Below are positions 35,607 to 44,602 of a DNA stretch of 64,000 bases, one piece after another. The position numbers and the translations under genes are program-made. This stretch comes from Candidatus Eisenbergiella stercoravium (GTDB taxonomy: Bacteria > Bacillota > Clostridia > Lachnospirales > Lachnospiraceae). The first letter of the stretch is position 1. Each line of letters opens with the position of its first letter. The stretch is taken from positions 1 to 64,000 of the forward strand of contig DXHY01000077.1 in NCBI GenBank assembly GCA_019113175.1. Direction: 5' to 3'. The notes beneath the pieces are model-generated. The model saw only the letters and a list, made by a program, of their open reading frames with translations, was not told the origin of the DNA and did not search any database.

Positions 35607-35676
35607 TGGCCAGCGGCCATAATGGGGGATGGCTTGAACCTTCGGTTTGAATCGAAGAATGGCAGAGCCATTCTTC
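35607..35676 (+). other. Two leader hairpins before the COG2509 gene
   Basis: TGGCC-AGC-GGCCA (35607-35619) shares the GCCAGCGGC-type core of other spacer hairpins here. GAAGAATGGC-AGA-GCCATTCTTC (35654-35676) is a perfect 10-bp stem whose arm recurs at 47331 between mutS and mutL. Confidence 0.65.
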
Positions 35677-35721
35677 TCCTGAATTTAGTGCTGCCTGCGG
35701 TGGCGAAAAGAAGAGGAAAAG

Positions 35722-37440
35722 ATGATACAGATCAGACAGTTGAAGCTCATGCCGGGTCACAGCGGCCGGGAGCTAACAGAAAAGGTGGCGCGCACCCTGC
35801 ACATCCGGCCGGAGGAAATCGTTTCTCTGCGGGTGGTCAGGCAGTCCATAGATGCCAGAAAGAAGCCGGAGATCCGGCTGATCTATACGGTTGATGTTCA
35901 ATTGCAGGGAGGACGGGAAAAGAAAATTCTTGCCTCCTGCAGGAAAAATCCGGATGTGGGGCCTGCGCCCGAGGTGCGCTATCATTTTCCGGAGCCGGGA
36001 GAGGAAATCCTGGACGAAAGGCCCCTCATTATCGGCACGGGCCCGGCGGGGCTTTTCTGCGGATATCTGCTGGCGAGGGCGGGATACCGGCCGCTGCTTC
36101 TGGAACGGGGAGAGGATGTGGAGAGCCGTACCAGGCGGGTGGAAGAGTTCTGGAAAACGGGAGCGCTTGACCCGGATTCCAACGTGCAGTTCGGAGAAGG
36201 AGGTGCGGGCACCTTTTCCGACGGCAAGCTGAACACGCTGGTAAAGGACCGGGACGGCAGGAATGCCGAGGTCCTGAAGATCTTCGTGGAAAACGGCGCG
36301 CCGGAGGAGATCCGGTATGAAAGCAGACCGCATGTGGGAACGGACGTGCTGTCCCGGGTGGTGAAGAACATGCGGGAGCAGATCCTTTCCTGGGGCGGAG
36401 AGGTGCGCTTTTCGGCCAGGGTAACGGAGCTTGTGATCGAAGGCGGCAGGGTGCGCGGCGTGGTCTGTGAAAGCGGAGAGCGCATTGAAGCCGGAGCTGT
36501 CGTTCTGGCCATCGGCCACAGCGCCCGGGATACTTTCGCCATGCTGGAGAAAAAAGGGATTCCCATGGAGGCGAAGTCCTTCGCCGTGGGCTTTCGGGTG
36601 GAGCATCCCCAGGAGCTGATAAATCTGTCCCAGTACGCACAGCGAAGTCCCGGTCATCTGCCTCCGGCCTCCTACAAGCTCACCGCGAAGACCTCGGAGG
36701 GAAGGGGCGTGTATTCCTTCTGTATGTGCCCCGGCGGATATGTGGTCAACGCTTCCAGCGAACCCGGACGGCTTGCGGTAAACGGCATGAGCTACAGCGG
36801 CAGGAACGGAAAAAATGCCAACAGCGCGATCATCGTTTCCGTGACGCCGCAGGATTACGGCGCCGGCGGTCCGCTTGCCGGCATTCATTTTCAGCGTGAA
36901 CTGGAGGAGAGGGCCTTTCAGGCGGCCGGCGGTGCGGTGCCCGTACAGCGGTATGCGGACTATGCCGGGACGGAGCGGGAGGACGGAAACAGAAAGAACA
37001 CGGCAGCGGAGACTGACGGTGCTGTGAGGGAAAAGAAGGAGCGTCATGTTCCGTCCGATTTCACACCGGCCATCAAGGGCGCCTGGAAATTTGCCGATTT
37101 GCGGGATATCCTCCCTCCTTCGGTGAGAAAAGCCTTTCTGGAAGGGATGGAGGCTTTTGACCGGATCATACCGGGCTTTGCGGATGATGCGGTCTGTCTT
37201 TCCGGAGTGGAGAGCAGAACCTCCTCTCCGGTGCGTATTCCAAGAGACGAGACCCTGCAGTCCTCGGTGAGGGGACTCTATCCCTGCGGAGAGGGCGCAG
37301 GCTATGCGGGCGGGATCACCTCGGCAGCCATGGACGGCATGCGGGTGGCGGAGGCGATTGCCGCCAGGTATCAGATTTTTCAGGAGGATGCGTGTAAAAC
37401 GCTTACATATGGAGAAAACGATGGAACAGTATCGGAATAA
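35722..37440 (+). CDS. FAD-dependent dehydrogenase of the COG2509 type
   Basis: The 572-residue protein starts with a small domain of about 85 residues (MIQIRQLKLMPGHSG). An FAD-binding fold GTGPAGLFCGYLLARAGY follows, with RVEEFWKTGALDPDSNVQFGEGGAGTFSDGKLNT and C-terminal YPCGEGAGYAGGITSAAMDGMRVAEAI. These are hallmarks of the widespread but uncharacterised NAD(FAD)-utilising dehydrogenase family. The reaction is unknown. ATG 35722 follows AGAGGAAAAG. Its end overlaps proB by 20 bases. Confidence 0.92.
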   Translation: MIQIRQLKLMPGHSGRELTEKVARTLHIRPEEIVSLRVVRQSIDARKKPEIRLIYTVDVQLQGGREKKILASCRKNPDVGPAPEVRYHFPEPGEEILDERPLIIGTGPAGLFCGYLLARAGYRPLLLERGEDVESRTRRVEEFWKTGALDPDSNVQFGEGGAGTFSDGKLNTLVKDRDGRNAEVLKIFVENGAPEEIRYESRPHVGTDVLSRVVKNMREQILSWGGEVRFSARVTELVIEGGRVRGVVCESGERIEAGAVVLAIGHSARDTFAMLEKKGIPMEAKSFAVGFRVEHPQELINLSQYAQRSPGHLPPASYKLTAKTSEGRGVYSFCMCPGGYVVNASSEPGRLAVNGMSYSGRNGKNANSAIIVSVTPQDYGAGGPLAGIHFQRELEERAFQAAGGAVPVQRYADYAGTEREDGNRKNTAAETDGAVREKKERHVPSDFTPAIKGAWKFADLRDILPPSVRKAFLEGMEAFDRIIPGFADDAVCLSGVESRTSSPVRIPRDETLQSSVRGLYPCGEGAGYAGGITSAAMDGMRVAEAIAARYQIFQEDACKTLTYGENDGTVSE

Positions 37441-38278
37441 ACTAAAAAGTAAAAAGAGGATCGTCGTCAAAATCGGGTCGTCCTCCCTGCAGCATCCTCA
37501 GACAGGAGAGCTGGATTACATCAAACTGGAGGTTCTGGTGCGGGAGCTGTGCAACCTGAAAAATCAGGGAAAGGATGTGGTGCTCGTCACCTCCGGAGCC
37601 ATTGCACAGGGAAGAAGAGCCATGCACTTAAGCGATGAGGATTTCAGCCAGAACCGCATCGCCATGAAACAGGCCTGTGCCGCCATCGGCCAGGCGCGGC
37701 TGATGATGACCTATGAGCGCATTTTTGCGGAATATAATCAGGTGACGGCCCAGATCCTTCTGACCAAAAATACAGTGGTTGACAATCTGAACCGCTACAA
37801 CGCCCATAACACTTTTACCCAGCTTCTGAAGATGGGTGTCATCCCGGTGGTCAACGAAAACGATACGGTTGCCACCTATGAGCTGGAGCTGGATAACGAT
37901 ACCCTGTCGGCCATTGTGGCGGCTCTGATCGGAGCGGATCTGCTCATCCTGCTTTCCGATATCGATGGGCTTTATACCGATGATCCCCGGAAGAACCCGG
38001 ATGCAAAATTTGTAGATCTGGTGGAGGAGCTGAACGATACCCACATGAATATGGCAAAGAACAGTACGGGAAGCAGCGTGGGCACCGGAGGCATGAATAC
38101 GAAGCTTACGGCGGCCAGAATCGCCACCAGGGCAGGAGCAGACATGCTGATCGCCAACAGCCGGGATGTGCGGATCATCCACAGGCTGATGGACGGACAG
38201 AATCTGGGCACGCTGTTTGTGGCCCACAGGGATGAGGATTTTGATCTTCCCGGCTTTGTATCGAAGCTGAACCAGTAG
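37421..38278 (+). CDS. proB: Glutamate 5-kinase
   Basis: First enzyme of proline synthesis, phosphorylating glutamate. The amino-acid kinase fold has RIVVKIGSSSL, VTSGAIAQGRRAMHL, ILLSDIDGLYTDDPR and GTGGMNTKLTAA. It is 285 residues and lacks the C-terminal PUA domain of E. coli ProB, as in many Firmicutes. I chose ATG 37421 with GGAG at 37411, inside the previous gene; ATG 37409 is less likely. proA lies nearby but is separated by two small genes. Feedback inhibition by proline is expected from the family. Confidence 0.95.
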   Translation: MEQYRNKLKSKKRIVVKIGSSSLQHPQTGELDYIKLEVLVRELCNLKNQGKDVVLVTSGAIAQGRRAMHLSDEDFSQNRIAMKQACAAIGQARLMMTYERIFAEYNQVTAQILLTKNTVVDNLNRYNAHNTFTQLLKMGVIPVVNENDTVATYELELDNDTLSAIVAALIGADLLILLSDIDGLYTDDPRKNPDAKFVDLVEELNDTHMNMAKNSTGSSVGTGGMNTKLTAARIATRAGADMLIANSRDVRIIHRLMDGQNLGTLFVAHRDEDFDLPGFVSKLNQ

Positions 38279-38286
38279 AGGCTTCA

Positions 38287-38303
38287 CGGACGCGTATCGT
38301 CCG
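38287..38303 (+). other. Small hairpin after proB
   Basis: CGGACG-CGTAT-CGTCCG, a perfect 6-bp stem. The DUF896 gene starts 46 bases downstream. Confidence 0.45.
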
Positions 38304-38349
38304 GGACAAAGGGCAGGAACGGCACAGGCGGGAGAAGAAAGGAAAACGC

Positions 38350-38595
38350 ATGAAAAAGCATGTAACCATGGATGAAAAGATCCAACGGATCAATGAGCTG
38401 TATCACAAGTCCCGGAAGGAGGGGCTGAGCGCGGAGGAAAAGGAAGAGCAGGCCTCTCTCCGTCAGGATTACATCAACAGCGTCCGGGCCAATCTCCGGG
38501 CGCAGCTGAACAACATAAACATTCAGAACGAAGACGGCTCCATCACCAATCTGGGAAAGGAGCACGCGGTGAAGGGTTCCGGTCATGCTCAGTGA
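38350..38595 (+). CDS. DUF896 (YnzC-like) small protein
   Basis: The 81-residue helical protein has the family core IQRINELYHKSRKEGLSAEE and QASLRQDYINSVRANLRAQL. In Bacillus ynzC is in the LexA-controlled yneA operon; no LexA box was seen here. The function is unknown. Its last codons overlap the next gene by 11 bases. Confidence 0.9.
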   Translation: MKKHVTMDEKIQRINELYHKSRKEGLSAEEKEEQASLRQDYINSVRANLRAQLNNINIQNEDGSITNLGKEHAVKGSGHAQ

Positions 38596-39298
38596 AAGGA
38601 ACGTGGAGCGGCAGGACGGGAGGCTTCTGCAGGGGGAGCGCAAAGCGATTAAACTTCAGAAGACAGAGCAGCGCAGGGAAGGGCTGAAACGCAGAAGCGA
38701 ACTGACCGGAGAAGAAAGAGCGCATGCGGAAGAACGGATACGAAGTGTTCTTATTGCCCTGCCCTGGTACCGGAACGCCGGACGGCTTCTCCTTTACGTT
38801 TCCTATGGGAATGAGGTTCCCACCCGGAGGCTGATGGAGGAGGCGCTCGCTGCCGGAAAGCAGGTCTTCTGTCCCAGGGTGGAGGGCGCGGGAAGCATGT
38901 CCTTTTATCGGATCGACGGACCGGAGGAACTCTCCCCCGGCTTTCGGGGAATTCCGGAGCCTCCCGCTCAGGAGTGGCGAAAATACCGGATACAGCCTTT
39001 GCCGGAGGGAAAATCAGATCTCATCGTGATGCCCGGCGCGGCTTTTGACAGAAATCTCGGCAGGCTGGGCTATGGGGGCGGCTATTATGACCGCTTTCTG
39101 CAGGCGTTGGAGGAAGCCGGAAGCGCCCGTCTCTGTGCGGGGAAGGCGTTCCGGAAGATTGCCGTGGGCTTTTCCTGCCAGATTCTGGATTCGCTCGCAC
39201 AGGAGCCGGAGGATGTCCGGCCGGATCTGATCGTGACGGAGCGGGAGATCATTGGTCTGACGGAAGGAACAGGAACGACGGAAACGGTTTATCCATAA
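38585..39298 (+). CDS. 5-formyltetrahydrofolate cyclo-ligase
   Basis: ATP-dependent conversion of 5-formyl-THF to methenyl-THF, which returns this storage form to the folate pool. The 237-residue protein has an extended N-terminus of about 35 residues, then [50 protein letters not shown] and an end typical of the YgfA/MTHFS family. ATG 38585 overlaps the DUF896 stop. It links functionally to fhs and folD 19 kb upstream. Confidence 0.94.
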   Translation: MLSERNVERQDGRLLQGERKAIKLQKTEQRREGLKRRSELTGEERAHAEERIRSVLIALPWYRNAGRLLLYVSYGNEVPTRRLMEEALAAGKQVFCPRVEGAGSMSFYRIDGPEELSPGFRGIPEPPAQEWRKYRIQPLPEGKSDLIVMPGAAFDRNLGRLGYGGGYYDRFLQALEEAGSARLCAGKAFRKIAVGFSCQILDSLAQEPEDVRPDLIVTEREIIGLTEGTGTTETVYP

Positions 39299-39312
39299 AA
39301 AGAAAGGCAGGG

Positions 39313-40563
39313 ATGAATATGGAACTGAAGGAACTGGGGAGAGCCGCTGCGGCGGTGAAATATGATCTGGCCTGCATGCCGGAGGAAGAAAAGAACCGGG
39401 CGCTTCTTGCTGCGGCGGAGGGACTGATCCGCGATGAGGACCGGATTCTTTCGGCGAATGCAAAGGACGTTGCAGATGGAGAGGCGAAGGGAATGCATCC
39501 CGGTCTGGTGGACCGGCTGCGGCTCACCGGGGACCGGATCCGTGCCATGGCTGAGGGCCTCAGACAGGTAAGCGCGCTGCCCGACCCGGTGGGAGAGGTT
39601 CTGGACAGCTTTATCCGCCCCAATGGGCTTAGGATCGAAAAACGAAGGGTTCCTCTCGGCGTGATCGGCATCATTTATGAATCCAGACCGAACGTGACGG
39701 CGGACGCCTTCGGGCTGTGCTTTAAGGCGGGAAACGCCTGCATCCTGAAGGGAGGAAGCGACGCCCTTTCCTCCAATCTTGCGATTGCGGAGAGCATCCG
39801 GACTTCTCTGGCGGAATGCGGAATCAATCCGGATGCGGTTCAGCTCATTACCGATACAGACCGGGCGGTGACGGAGCAGTTCATGCGCATGAATGAATAT
39901 GTGGATGTTCTGATTCCCCGCGGCGGAGCGGGTCTCATCCGCGCGGTGGTGGAGCACAGCACAGTGCCCGTCATCGAAACCGGGACGGGAAACTGTCACA
40001 TTTATGTGGATGAGTATGCGGATCTGGTCAAAGCCGTTCCCATCATTCTCAATGCCAAAACCCAGCGGATCGGCGTCTGCAACGCCTGTGAATCCCTGGT
40101 GATCCATGAAGCCGTCCGGGAGCGTTTTCTTCCCGTTCTTGCACAGGCCTTACGGGAGAAGCACGTGGAGCTTCGCGGAGATGAACGGGCGCAGGAGGCC
40201 GTACCCGATATGGCAAAGGCGACGGAAAAGGATTTTGAAACCGAATATCTGGACTACATCCTTTCCATTAAGACGGTTGACAGCCTGGAGGAGGCCATCC
40301 GCCATATCAACCGCTACAGCACCGGCCATTCCGACGCCATCCTCACGGAGGATAAAGAGCGCGCGGAGCGTTTTCTGAACGAGGTGGATTCCGCCTGTGT
40401 TTATGTGAATGCCTCCACCCGTTTTACGGACGGCTTTGAATTCGGTTTCGGCGCGGAGATCGGCATCAGCACCCAGAAGCTGCATGCCCGCGGACCCATG
40501 GGCTTAAAGGAACTGACCTCCTATAAATACGCGATCCGCGGAAATGGACAGATCCGGCCATAG
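39313..40563 (+). CDS. proA: Glutamate-5-semialdehyde dehydrogenase (gamma-glutamyl phosphate reductase)
   Basis: Second enzyme of proline synthesis, reducing gamma-glutamyl phosphate with NADPH. The aldehyde-dehydrogenase-like protein has [30 protein letters not shown]-type region, and the catalytic cysteine in [13 protein letters not shown]-terminal [25 protein letters not shown] is a hallmark. Length 416, normal. Start ATG 39313 has a weak AAAGGCAGGG; the third codon ATG 39319 is another option. Confidence 0.96.
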   Translation: MNMELKELGRAAAAVKYDLACMPEEEKNRALLAAAEGLIRDEDRILSANAKDVADGEAKGMHPGLVDRLRLTGDRIRAMAEGLRQVSALPDPVGEVLDSFIRPNGLRIEKRRVPLGVIGIIYESRPNVTADAFGLCFKAGNACILKGGSDALSSNLAIAESIRTSLAECGINPDAVQLITDTDRAVTEQFMRMNEYVDVLIPRGGAGLIRAVVEHSTVPVIETGTGNCHIYVDEYADLVKAVPIILNAKTQRIGVCNACESLVIHEAVRERFLPVLAQALREKHVELRGDERAQEAVPDMAKATEKDFETEYLDYILSIKTVDSLEEAIRHINRYSTGHSDAILTEDKERAERFLNEVDSACVYVNASTRFTDGFEFGFGAEIGISTQKLHARGPMGLKELTSYKYAIRGNGQIRP

Positions 40564-40626
40564 ACGCAGGATATGCCGTCCTGAACCATCTTATATTCTG
40601 AAATCTGAAAAAGGAGAGACAACAGC

Positions 40627-41865
40627 ATGAGCAGCGTTGTAGAAAAGTTTTTGAGATATGTAAAGATCGACACCCAGTCATGGTCCCCCAGCGACACCTT
40701 TCCCAGCACGGAAAAACAGAAGGATCTGGGAAGGCTTCTGACAAAGGAGCTTCAGGAAATGGGAGCATCTGACGTGAGGTTTGACGAGCAGTACGGCTAT
40801 GTGTATGCCACGATTCCTTCCACTCTGAAGGAGGGAAATATCGCTCCCGTCCTCGGATTCATCGCCCACATGGATACCTCCATGGCGATCAGCGGCAAGG
40901 ATGTGAAGCCCCGGATCGTGGAAAACTATCCGGGCGGGGATATTGTCCTGAATGAGGCGCTATCCATCGTGATGAAGGCGGACGAGAACCCGGAGCTTGC
41001 CGCTCTGATCGGAAAGAGTCTGATCGTCACGGACGGCACCACGCTTCTTGGTGCGGACGATAAGGCCGGCGTGGCGGAGATCATGGCCATGGCGGAATAT
41101 CTGCTGGCCCATCCGGAAATCGGACATGGAACCGTGCGGATAGGTTTTACTCCCGATGAAGAGGTGGGCGGCGGCGTGGACCATTTCGACGTGGAAGGCT
41201 TCGGAGCGGATTATGCCTACACCGTGGACGGCGGCGCGCTGGGCGAGCTGGAATATGAAAACTTCAACGCCGCGGATGTGACCCTCCATGTGAATGGCTG
41301 CAGCGTTCATCCCGGCAGCGCGAAGGGAAAGATGAAGAACGCCATTCTCCTGGCACAGGAGTTTCAGGCTCTTCTTCCTGTCCATGAGGTGCCGGAGGCA
41401 ACGGAAGGATATGAAGGCTTTTATCATGTTGACGGCATCAGCGGCAATGTGGAGCATGTGGATGTGGATTACATCATCCGTGACCATGACAGGGACAAGT
41501 TTGAAGAAAAGAAGGCGTTTTTCCTGAAGGCGGCAGAATTTCTGAACGGGAAATACGGTGCGGATACCTTTGTGGTGGACATGGAGGACAGCTATTACAA
41601 CATGAAGGAAAAAATCCTGCCGGAAAATGCCCATCTGATTGACAATGCTGTAAAGGCCATGGAAATGGAGGAGGTTAGCCCTCTGATCATTCCTATCCGC
41701 GGAGGTACGGACGGAGCAAGACTGTCCTTCATGGGACTTCCCTGCCCGAATCTGTGTACGGGAGGACAGAACTGTCATGGGAAATTTGAGTATGCCTGCG
41801 TCGAGTCCATGGAAACGACGGTAAAAATTCTTCTCAACATCGTTTCCCTGTATTCCGAAGGATGA
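40627..41865 (+). CDS. pepT: Peptidase T (tripeptidase, M20 family)
   Basis: A zinc aminotripeptidase of the cytosol. Metal ligands are in [18 protein letters not shown] and [10 protein letters not shown] with the general base Glu; C-terminal [31 protein letters not shown] is typical. Length 412, normal. ATG 40627 follows AAGGAGAGAC. It recycles small peptides to amino acids. Confidence 0.96.
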   Translation: MSSVVEKFLRYVKIDTQSWSPSDTFPSTEKQKDLGRLLTKELQEMGASDVRFDEQYGYVYATIPSTLKEGNIAPVLGFIAHMDTSMAISGKDVKPRIVENYPGGDIVLNEALSIVMKADENPELAALIGKSLIVTDGTTLLGADDKAGVAEIMAMAEYLLAHPEIGHGTVRIGFTPDEEVGGGVDHFDVEGFGADYAYTVDGGALGELEYENFNAADVTLHVNGCSVHPGSAKGKMKNAILLAQEFQALLPVHEVPEATEGYEGFYHVDGISGNVEHVDVDYIIRDHDRDKFEEKKAFFLKAAEFLNGKYGADTFVVDMEDSYYNMKEKILPENAHLIDNAVKAMEMEEVSPLIIPIRGGTDGARLSFMGLPCPNLCTGGQNCHGKFEYACVESMETTVKILLNIVSLYSEG

Positions 41866-41895
41866 AATAACAGCGGAAACCAGTAAAAGACGGTT

Positions 41896-41918
41896 TTCTG
41901 CCCGGGAAGAGGGCAGAA
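41896..41918 (+). other. Hairpin between pepT and miaB
   Basis: TTCTGCCC-GGGAAGA-GGGCAGAA is a perfect 8-bp stem. It lacks a T-run, and the miaB start is 35 bases downstream. Confidence 0.5.
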
Positions 41919-41953
41919 GGAAAGAAACAAAGAACGGAAAGGGACAGGTACGA

Positions 41954-43411
41954 ATGACTGAAGAAAATCTGGAAACACTTCTTGCTTCCATTGACTTATC
42001 ACAGCCGGCGCCGGAGGAAGAGCCGCTCCGGCAATACTATTTTCTGAAAAAATGCCGCATTCATGTGCAGAAGGAGGCGGAAAGGCTTGGCAGGCCGCTG
42101 ACCGCCTGCGTCACCACCTTCGGCTGCCAGATGAACGCCAGAGATTCGGAAAAGCTTTCCGGCATTCTGGAGCAGGCGGGATACGTGCTGACGGAAAGCG
42201 AGGAGGCCGATTTTGATATCTATAATACCTGTACCGTCCGTGATAATGCCGATCAGCGGGTGTATGGAAGACTGGGACGGTTAAACGGCCTGAAAAAGAA
42301 AAATCCCGGGATGAAGGTGGCTCTGTGCGGCTGCATGATGCAGGAGCCCGGCACCATCGAAAAAATTCAGAAGAGCTACCGTTTCGTGGATCTCATATTC
42401 GGCACCCATAACATCTACAAGTTCGCCGAGCTTCTGAACGCCGTATTTGAGCAGGATGGGATGATCGTGGACATCTGGCAGGGAACGGACCGGATTGTGG
42501 AGGATCTTCCGGTGGAGAGAAAGTATCCCTTTAAATCCGGCATCAACATCATGTTCGGATGCAATAATTTCTGCAGCTACTGCATCGTTCCCTATGTGCG
42601 GGGCCGTGAACGCAGCAGAAACCCGCAGGATATCCTGCGGGAAATTGAGCGCCTGGCAGCGGACGGCGTGGTGGAGGTGATGCTGCTGGGACAGAACGTG
42701 AATTCCTACGGGAAAAATCTGGAGCAGCCCGTCACCTTTGCGGAGCTGCTTTCGGAAGTGGTGAAAATCGAAGGCATCAGACGCGTACGGTTCATGACCT
42801 CCCATCCCAAGGATCTCTCCGACGACCTGATCCGGGTGATGGCTTCCTCCGACAAGATATGCCGCCATCTGCATCTGCCGCTTCAGTCCGGCTCCACCCG
42901 TATCCTGAAAGCCATGAACCGGCGCTACACAAAGGAGCAGTATCTGGACCTGGTGGACCGGATCCGGACCGCCATTCCTGACATTGCCCTGACGACGGAC
43001 ATCATCGTGGGCTTTCCGGGAGAGACTCCGGAGGACGTGGACGAGACCATCGATGTGATCCGCCGCGTCCGCTTTGATAATGCCTTTACCTTTATTTACT
43101 CCAAACGCACCGGAACGCCGGCTGCTTCCATGGAAAATCAGGTGCCTGAGGATCAGGCGCATGCAGGCTTTGACCGGGTGCTTGCGGCCGTGCAGGAGAC
43201 GGCTAGAGGGCAGGTGAAGCTTCTGGCAGGAAAGACCATGGATGCTCTGGTGGAGGAAATAAACGAGCATGACGCTTCCCTTGTGACCGGACGGCTTTCC
43301 AACAACACGCTGGTCCATTTCCCGGGCGACGCTTCTCTGATCGGAAAAATCGTGCCGGTAAGGCTGGAAGAATATAAGGGATTCTATTATCTGGGGAAAC
43401 GGGTGGAATAA
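41954..43411 (+). CDS. miaB: tRNA-2-methylthio-N6-dimethylallyladenosine synthase
   Basis: This radical-SAM methylthiotransferase completes ms2i6A37 of tRNAs. The N-terminal cluster cysteines are in TTFGCQMNARDSE, NTCTVRDNA and LCGCMM; the radical SAM motif is CNNFCSYCIVP; a TRAM domain ends the protein. It has 485 residues, somewhat longer than E. coli owing to an N-terminal extension. Its partner miaA lies 6 kb downstream, with mutS and mutL between, an order common in Clostridia. ATG 41954 has GGGACAGG upstream. Confidence 0.96.
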   Translation: MTEENLETLLASIDLSQPAPEEEPLRQYYFLKKCRIHVQKEAERLGRPLTACVTTFGCQMNARDSEKLSGILEQAGYVLTESEEADFDIYNTCTVRDNADQRVYGRLGRLNGLKKKNPGMKVALCGCMMQEPGTIEKIQKSYRFVDLIFGTHNIYKFAELLNAVFEQDGMIVDIWQGTDRIVEDLPVERKYPFKSGINIMFGCNNFCSYCIVPYVRGRERSRNPQDILREIERLAADGVVEVMLLGQNVNSYGKNLEQPVTFAELLSEVVKIEGIRRVRFMTSHPKDLSDDLIRVMASSDKICRHLHLPLQSGSTRILKAMNRRYTKEQYLDLVDRIRTAIPDIALTTDIIVGFPGETPEDVDETIDVIRRVRFDNAFTFIYSKRTGTPAASMENQVPEDQAHAGFDRVLAAVQETARGQVKLLAGKTMDALVEEINEHDASLVTGRLSNNTLVHFPGDASLIGKIVPVRLEEYKGFYYLGKRVE

Positions 43412-43417
43412 AGTGAA

Positions 43418-43447
43418 CCTGGCGGTCTGAATGATCAGACCGCCAGG
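43418..43447. terminator. Perfect 13-bp inverted repeat at the miaB convergent end
   Basis: CCTGGCGGTCTGA (43418-43430) and TCAGACCGCCAGG (43435-43447) pair exactly around ATGA. The right arm also encodes the last codons and stop of the minus-strand gene. It lies between converging genes and is a likely bidirectional terminator although no T-run is seen. Confidence 0.6.
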
Positions 43448-43776
43448 AAAAGAAGCAGCAGAATAGCGACGCAGAGCACCAGGCCAATGGCAGAAAGAAT
43501 CACGCCTGCCAGAGCGAGGCCGGTGTGCTGGCCTGTCCGCATAAGGCTGACAATTCCGGTTATCAGACCGATCAGACTCAGAATCAGCGGAAGCACGAAA
43601 CACCAGCAGAAGATGACACCGAAAATTCCGGTTACAAGGGAACAGACGGCAAGGCCGTCTTTTTTGTGTTCCAGCTGATTGATGACCACGGGACGCGGCG
43701 GTACCTGCTGCTGCCAGGGATTCTGATTGTCAAAATTGGGAGCGCCGTTCCCGTTATTCTGTAAGTTTTGATCCAT
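43435..43776 (-). CDS. Small two-to-three-helix membrane protein (DUF4190-like)
   Basis: The 113-residue protein has a polar, Asn/Gln/Pro-rich head of about 40 residues and then hydrophobic segments (GLAVCSLVTGIFGVIFCWCFVLPLILSLIGLITGIVSL and LALAGVILSAIGLVLCVAILLLLFL region). The second half and layout match DUF4190-type proteins. The function is unknown. The ATG at 43776 has AAAGGATAG upstream. It follows the other minus-strand gene by 51 bases and may share its promoter. Confidence 0.8.
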   Translation of the reverse strand: MDQNLQNNGNGAPNFDNQNPWQQQVPPRPVVINQLEHKKDGLAVCSLVTGIFGVIFCWCFVLPLILSLIGLITGIVSLMRTGQHTGLALAGVILSAIGLVLCVAILLLLFLAV

Positions 43777-43827
43777 AACTATCCTTTCTGTATGTATTCC
43801 TGTCTGCTTTTCTCACGGAAGCGCGAA

Positions 43828-44295
43828 TCAAAGGCTTCCGAGAAGAAGATATACGCCGATGCCAAGCAGAAACTGCAGAATGGTGGCGATCACAAACGCG
43901 ATCACGACAGGCGTTCCCTTCTTTTTCTTCAGATAGAAATTGAAATAGAAAACACCGAGAAGAAGGCCGATACACAGGCCGATCCAGCCGTTTAACAGAA
44001 AGCCCAGAATAACGCTGACAGCAGCGAATACGGAAACCCATACCGGGATATTTCCGATGGGTTCATAGGGAGCACCGCTTCCGAGATAACGGCCGTTGAC
44101 TGCGAGATCCACCTTGTTTCCCAGAACGACGAGTCTGCATTCCACATCCCCGAAATTCACGGAATAATCAATCATCTGGATGAACGGATTGGCGCTTTTC
44201 AGCTTATACTTTTCGCCGTCCACAATCATCCGGTTCTTGTTGTACTCAATGGTGTGATTGACGCCATTGGCATTTACAGTCCAGGTTTTGCTCAT
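43828..44295 (-). CDS. Small membrane protein with N-terminal beta domain, unknown function
   Basis: The 155-residue protein has a soluble N-terminal part of about 90 residues (MSKTWTVNANGVNHTIEYNKNRM) with beta-rich character, then two or three membrane helices (VWVSVFAAVSVILGFLLNGWIGLCIGLLLGVFYF and a final helix). I do not recognise the family. I chose ATG 44295 because AGAGGGG precedes it; the longer frame from 44436 runs through the promoter region. Confidence 0.75.
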   Translation of the reverse strand: MSKTWTVNANGVNHTIEYNKNRMIVDGEKYKLKSANPFIQMIDYSVNFGDVECRLVVLGNKVDLAVNGRYLGSGAPYEPIGNIPVWVSVFAAVSVILGFLLNGWIGLCIGLLLGVFYFNFYLKKKKGTPVVIAFVIATILQFLLGIGVYLLLGSL

Positions 44296-44373
44296 ATGGT
44301 ATACCCCTCTCTGATTTGTATTTTTGGAAAAGCATCTTCGGGCCCTGAGGGCAATACAGCCTTTCACTTTCTC

Positions 44374-44402
44374 ATTGTACTGTAATGCAGACGGAAAAAC
44401 AA
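44374..44402 (-). promoter_or_regulatory. Promoter of the minus-strand membrane gene pair
   Basis: On the minus strand TTGTTT (44402-44397) and TACAAT (44379-44374) are 17 bases apart, about 80 bases before the start at 44295. Confidence 0.55.
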
Positions 44403-44468
44403 GGCAGATTTCTGTAAAGAATATATTATTTGTCATGCCGAATTATTATATTCATCATTTCGATGCAA

Positions 44469-44497
44469 TTTACAAAAAACGGATTTTGTGCTATATT
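44469..44497 (+). promoter_or_regulatory. Promoter of mutS
   Basis: TTTACA (44469-44474), 17 bases, TATATT (44492-44497), about 105 bases before the mutS start. Divergent from the minus-strand promoter at 44374-44402. Confidence 0.6.
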
Positions 44498-44602
44498 CTA
44501 ATAATATATGTCCCGGCAGCAAAAATGCGGGAAACATCCGGTACTGAGCCAAAAGAGCGGGCTGAGAAGAACTGGCAGGAATACGAAGGAGAGACGGAAA
44601 GC

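Noticed and set aside
35630-35655. tRNA-like T-arm sequence GGTTTGAATC in the COG2509 leader
   Set aside because: No acceptor, D or anticodon arms can be built around it.
35773-37470. 565-codon minus-strand frame opposite the COG2509 flavoprotein
   Set aside because: Shadow frame; the plus-strand gene has clear FAD motifs.
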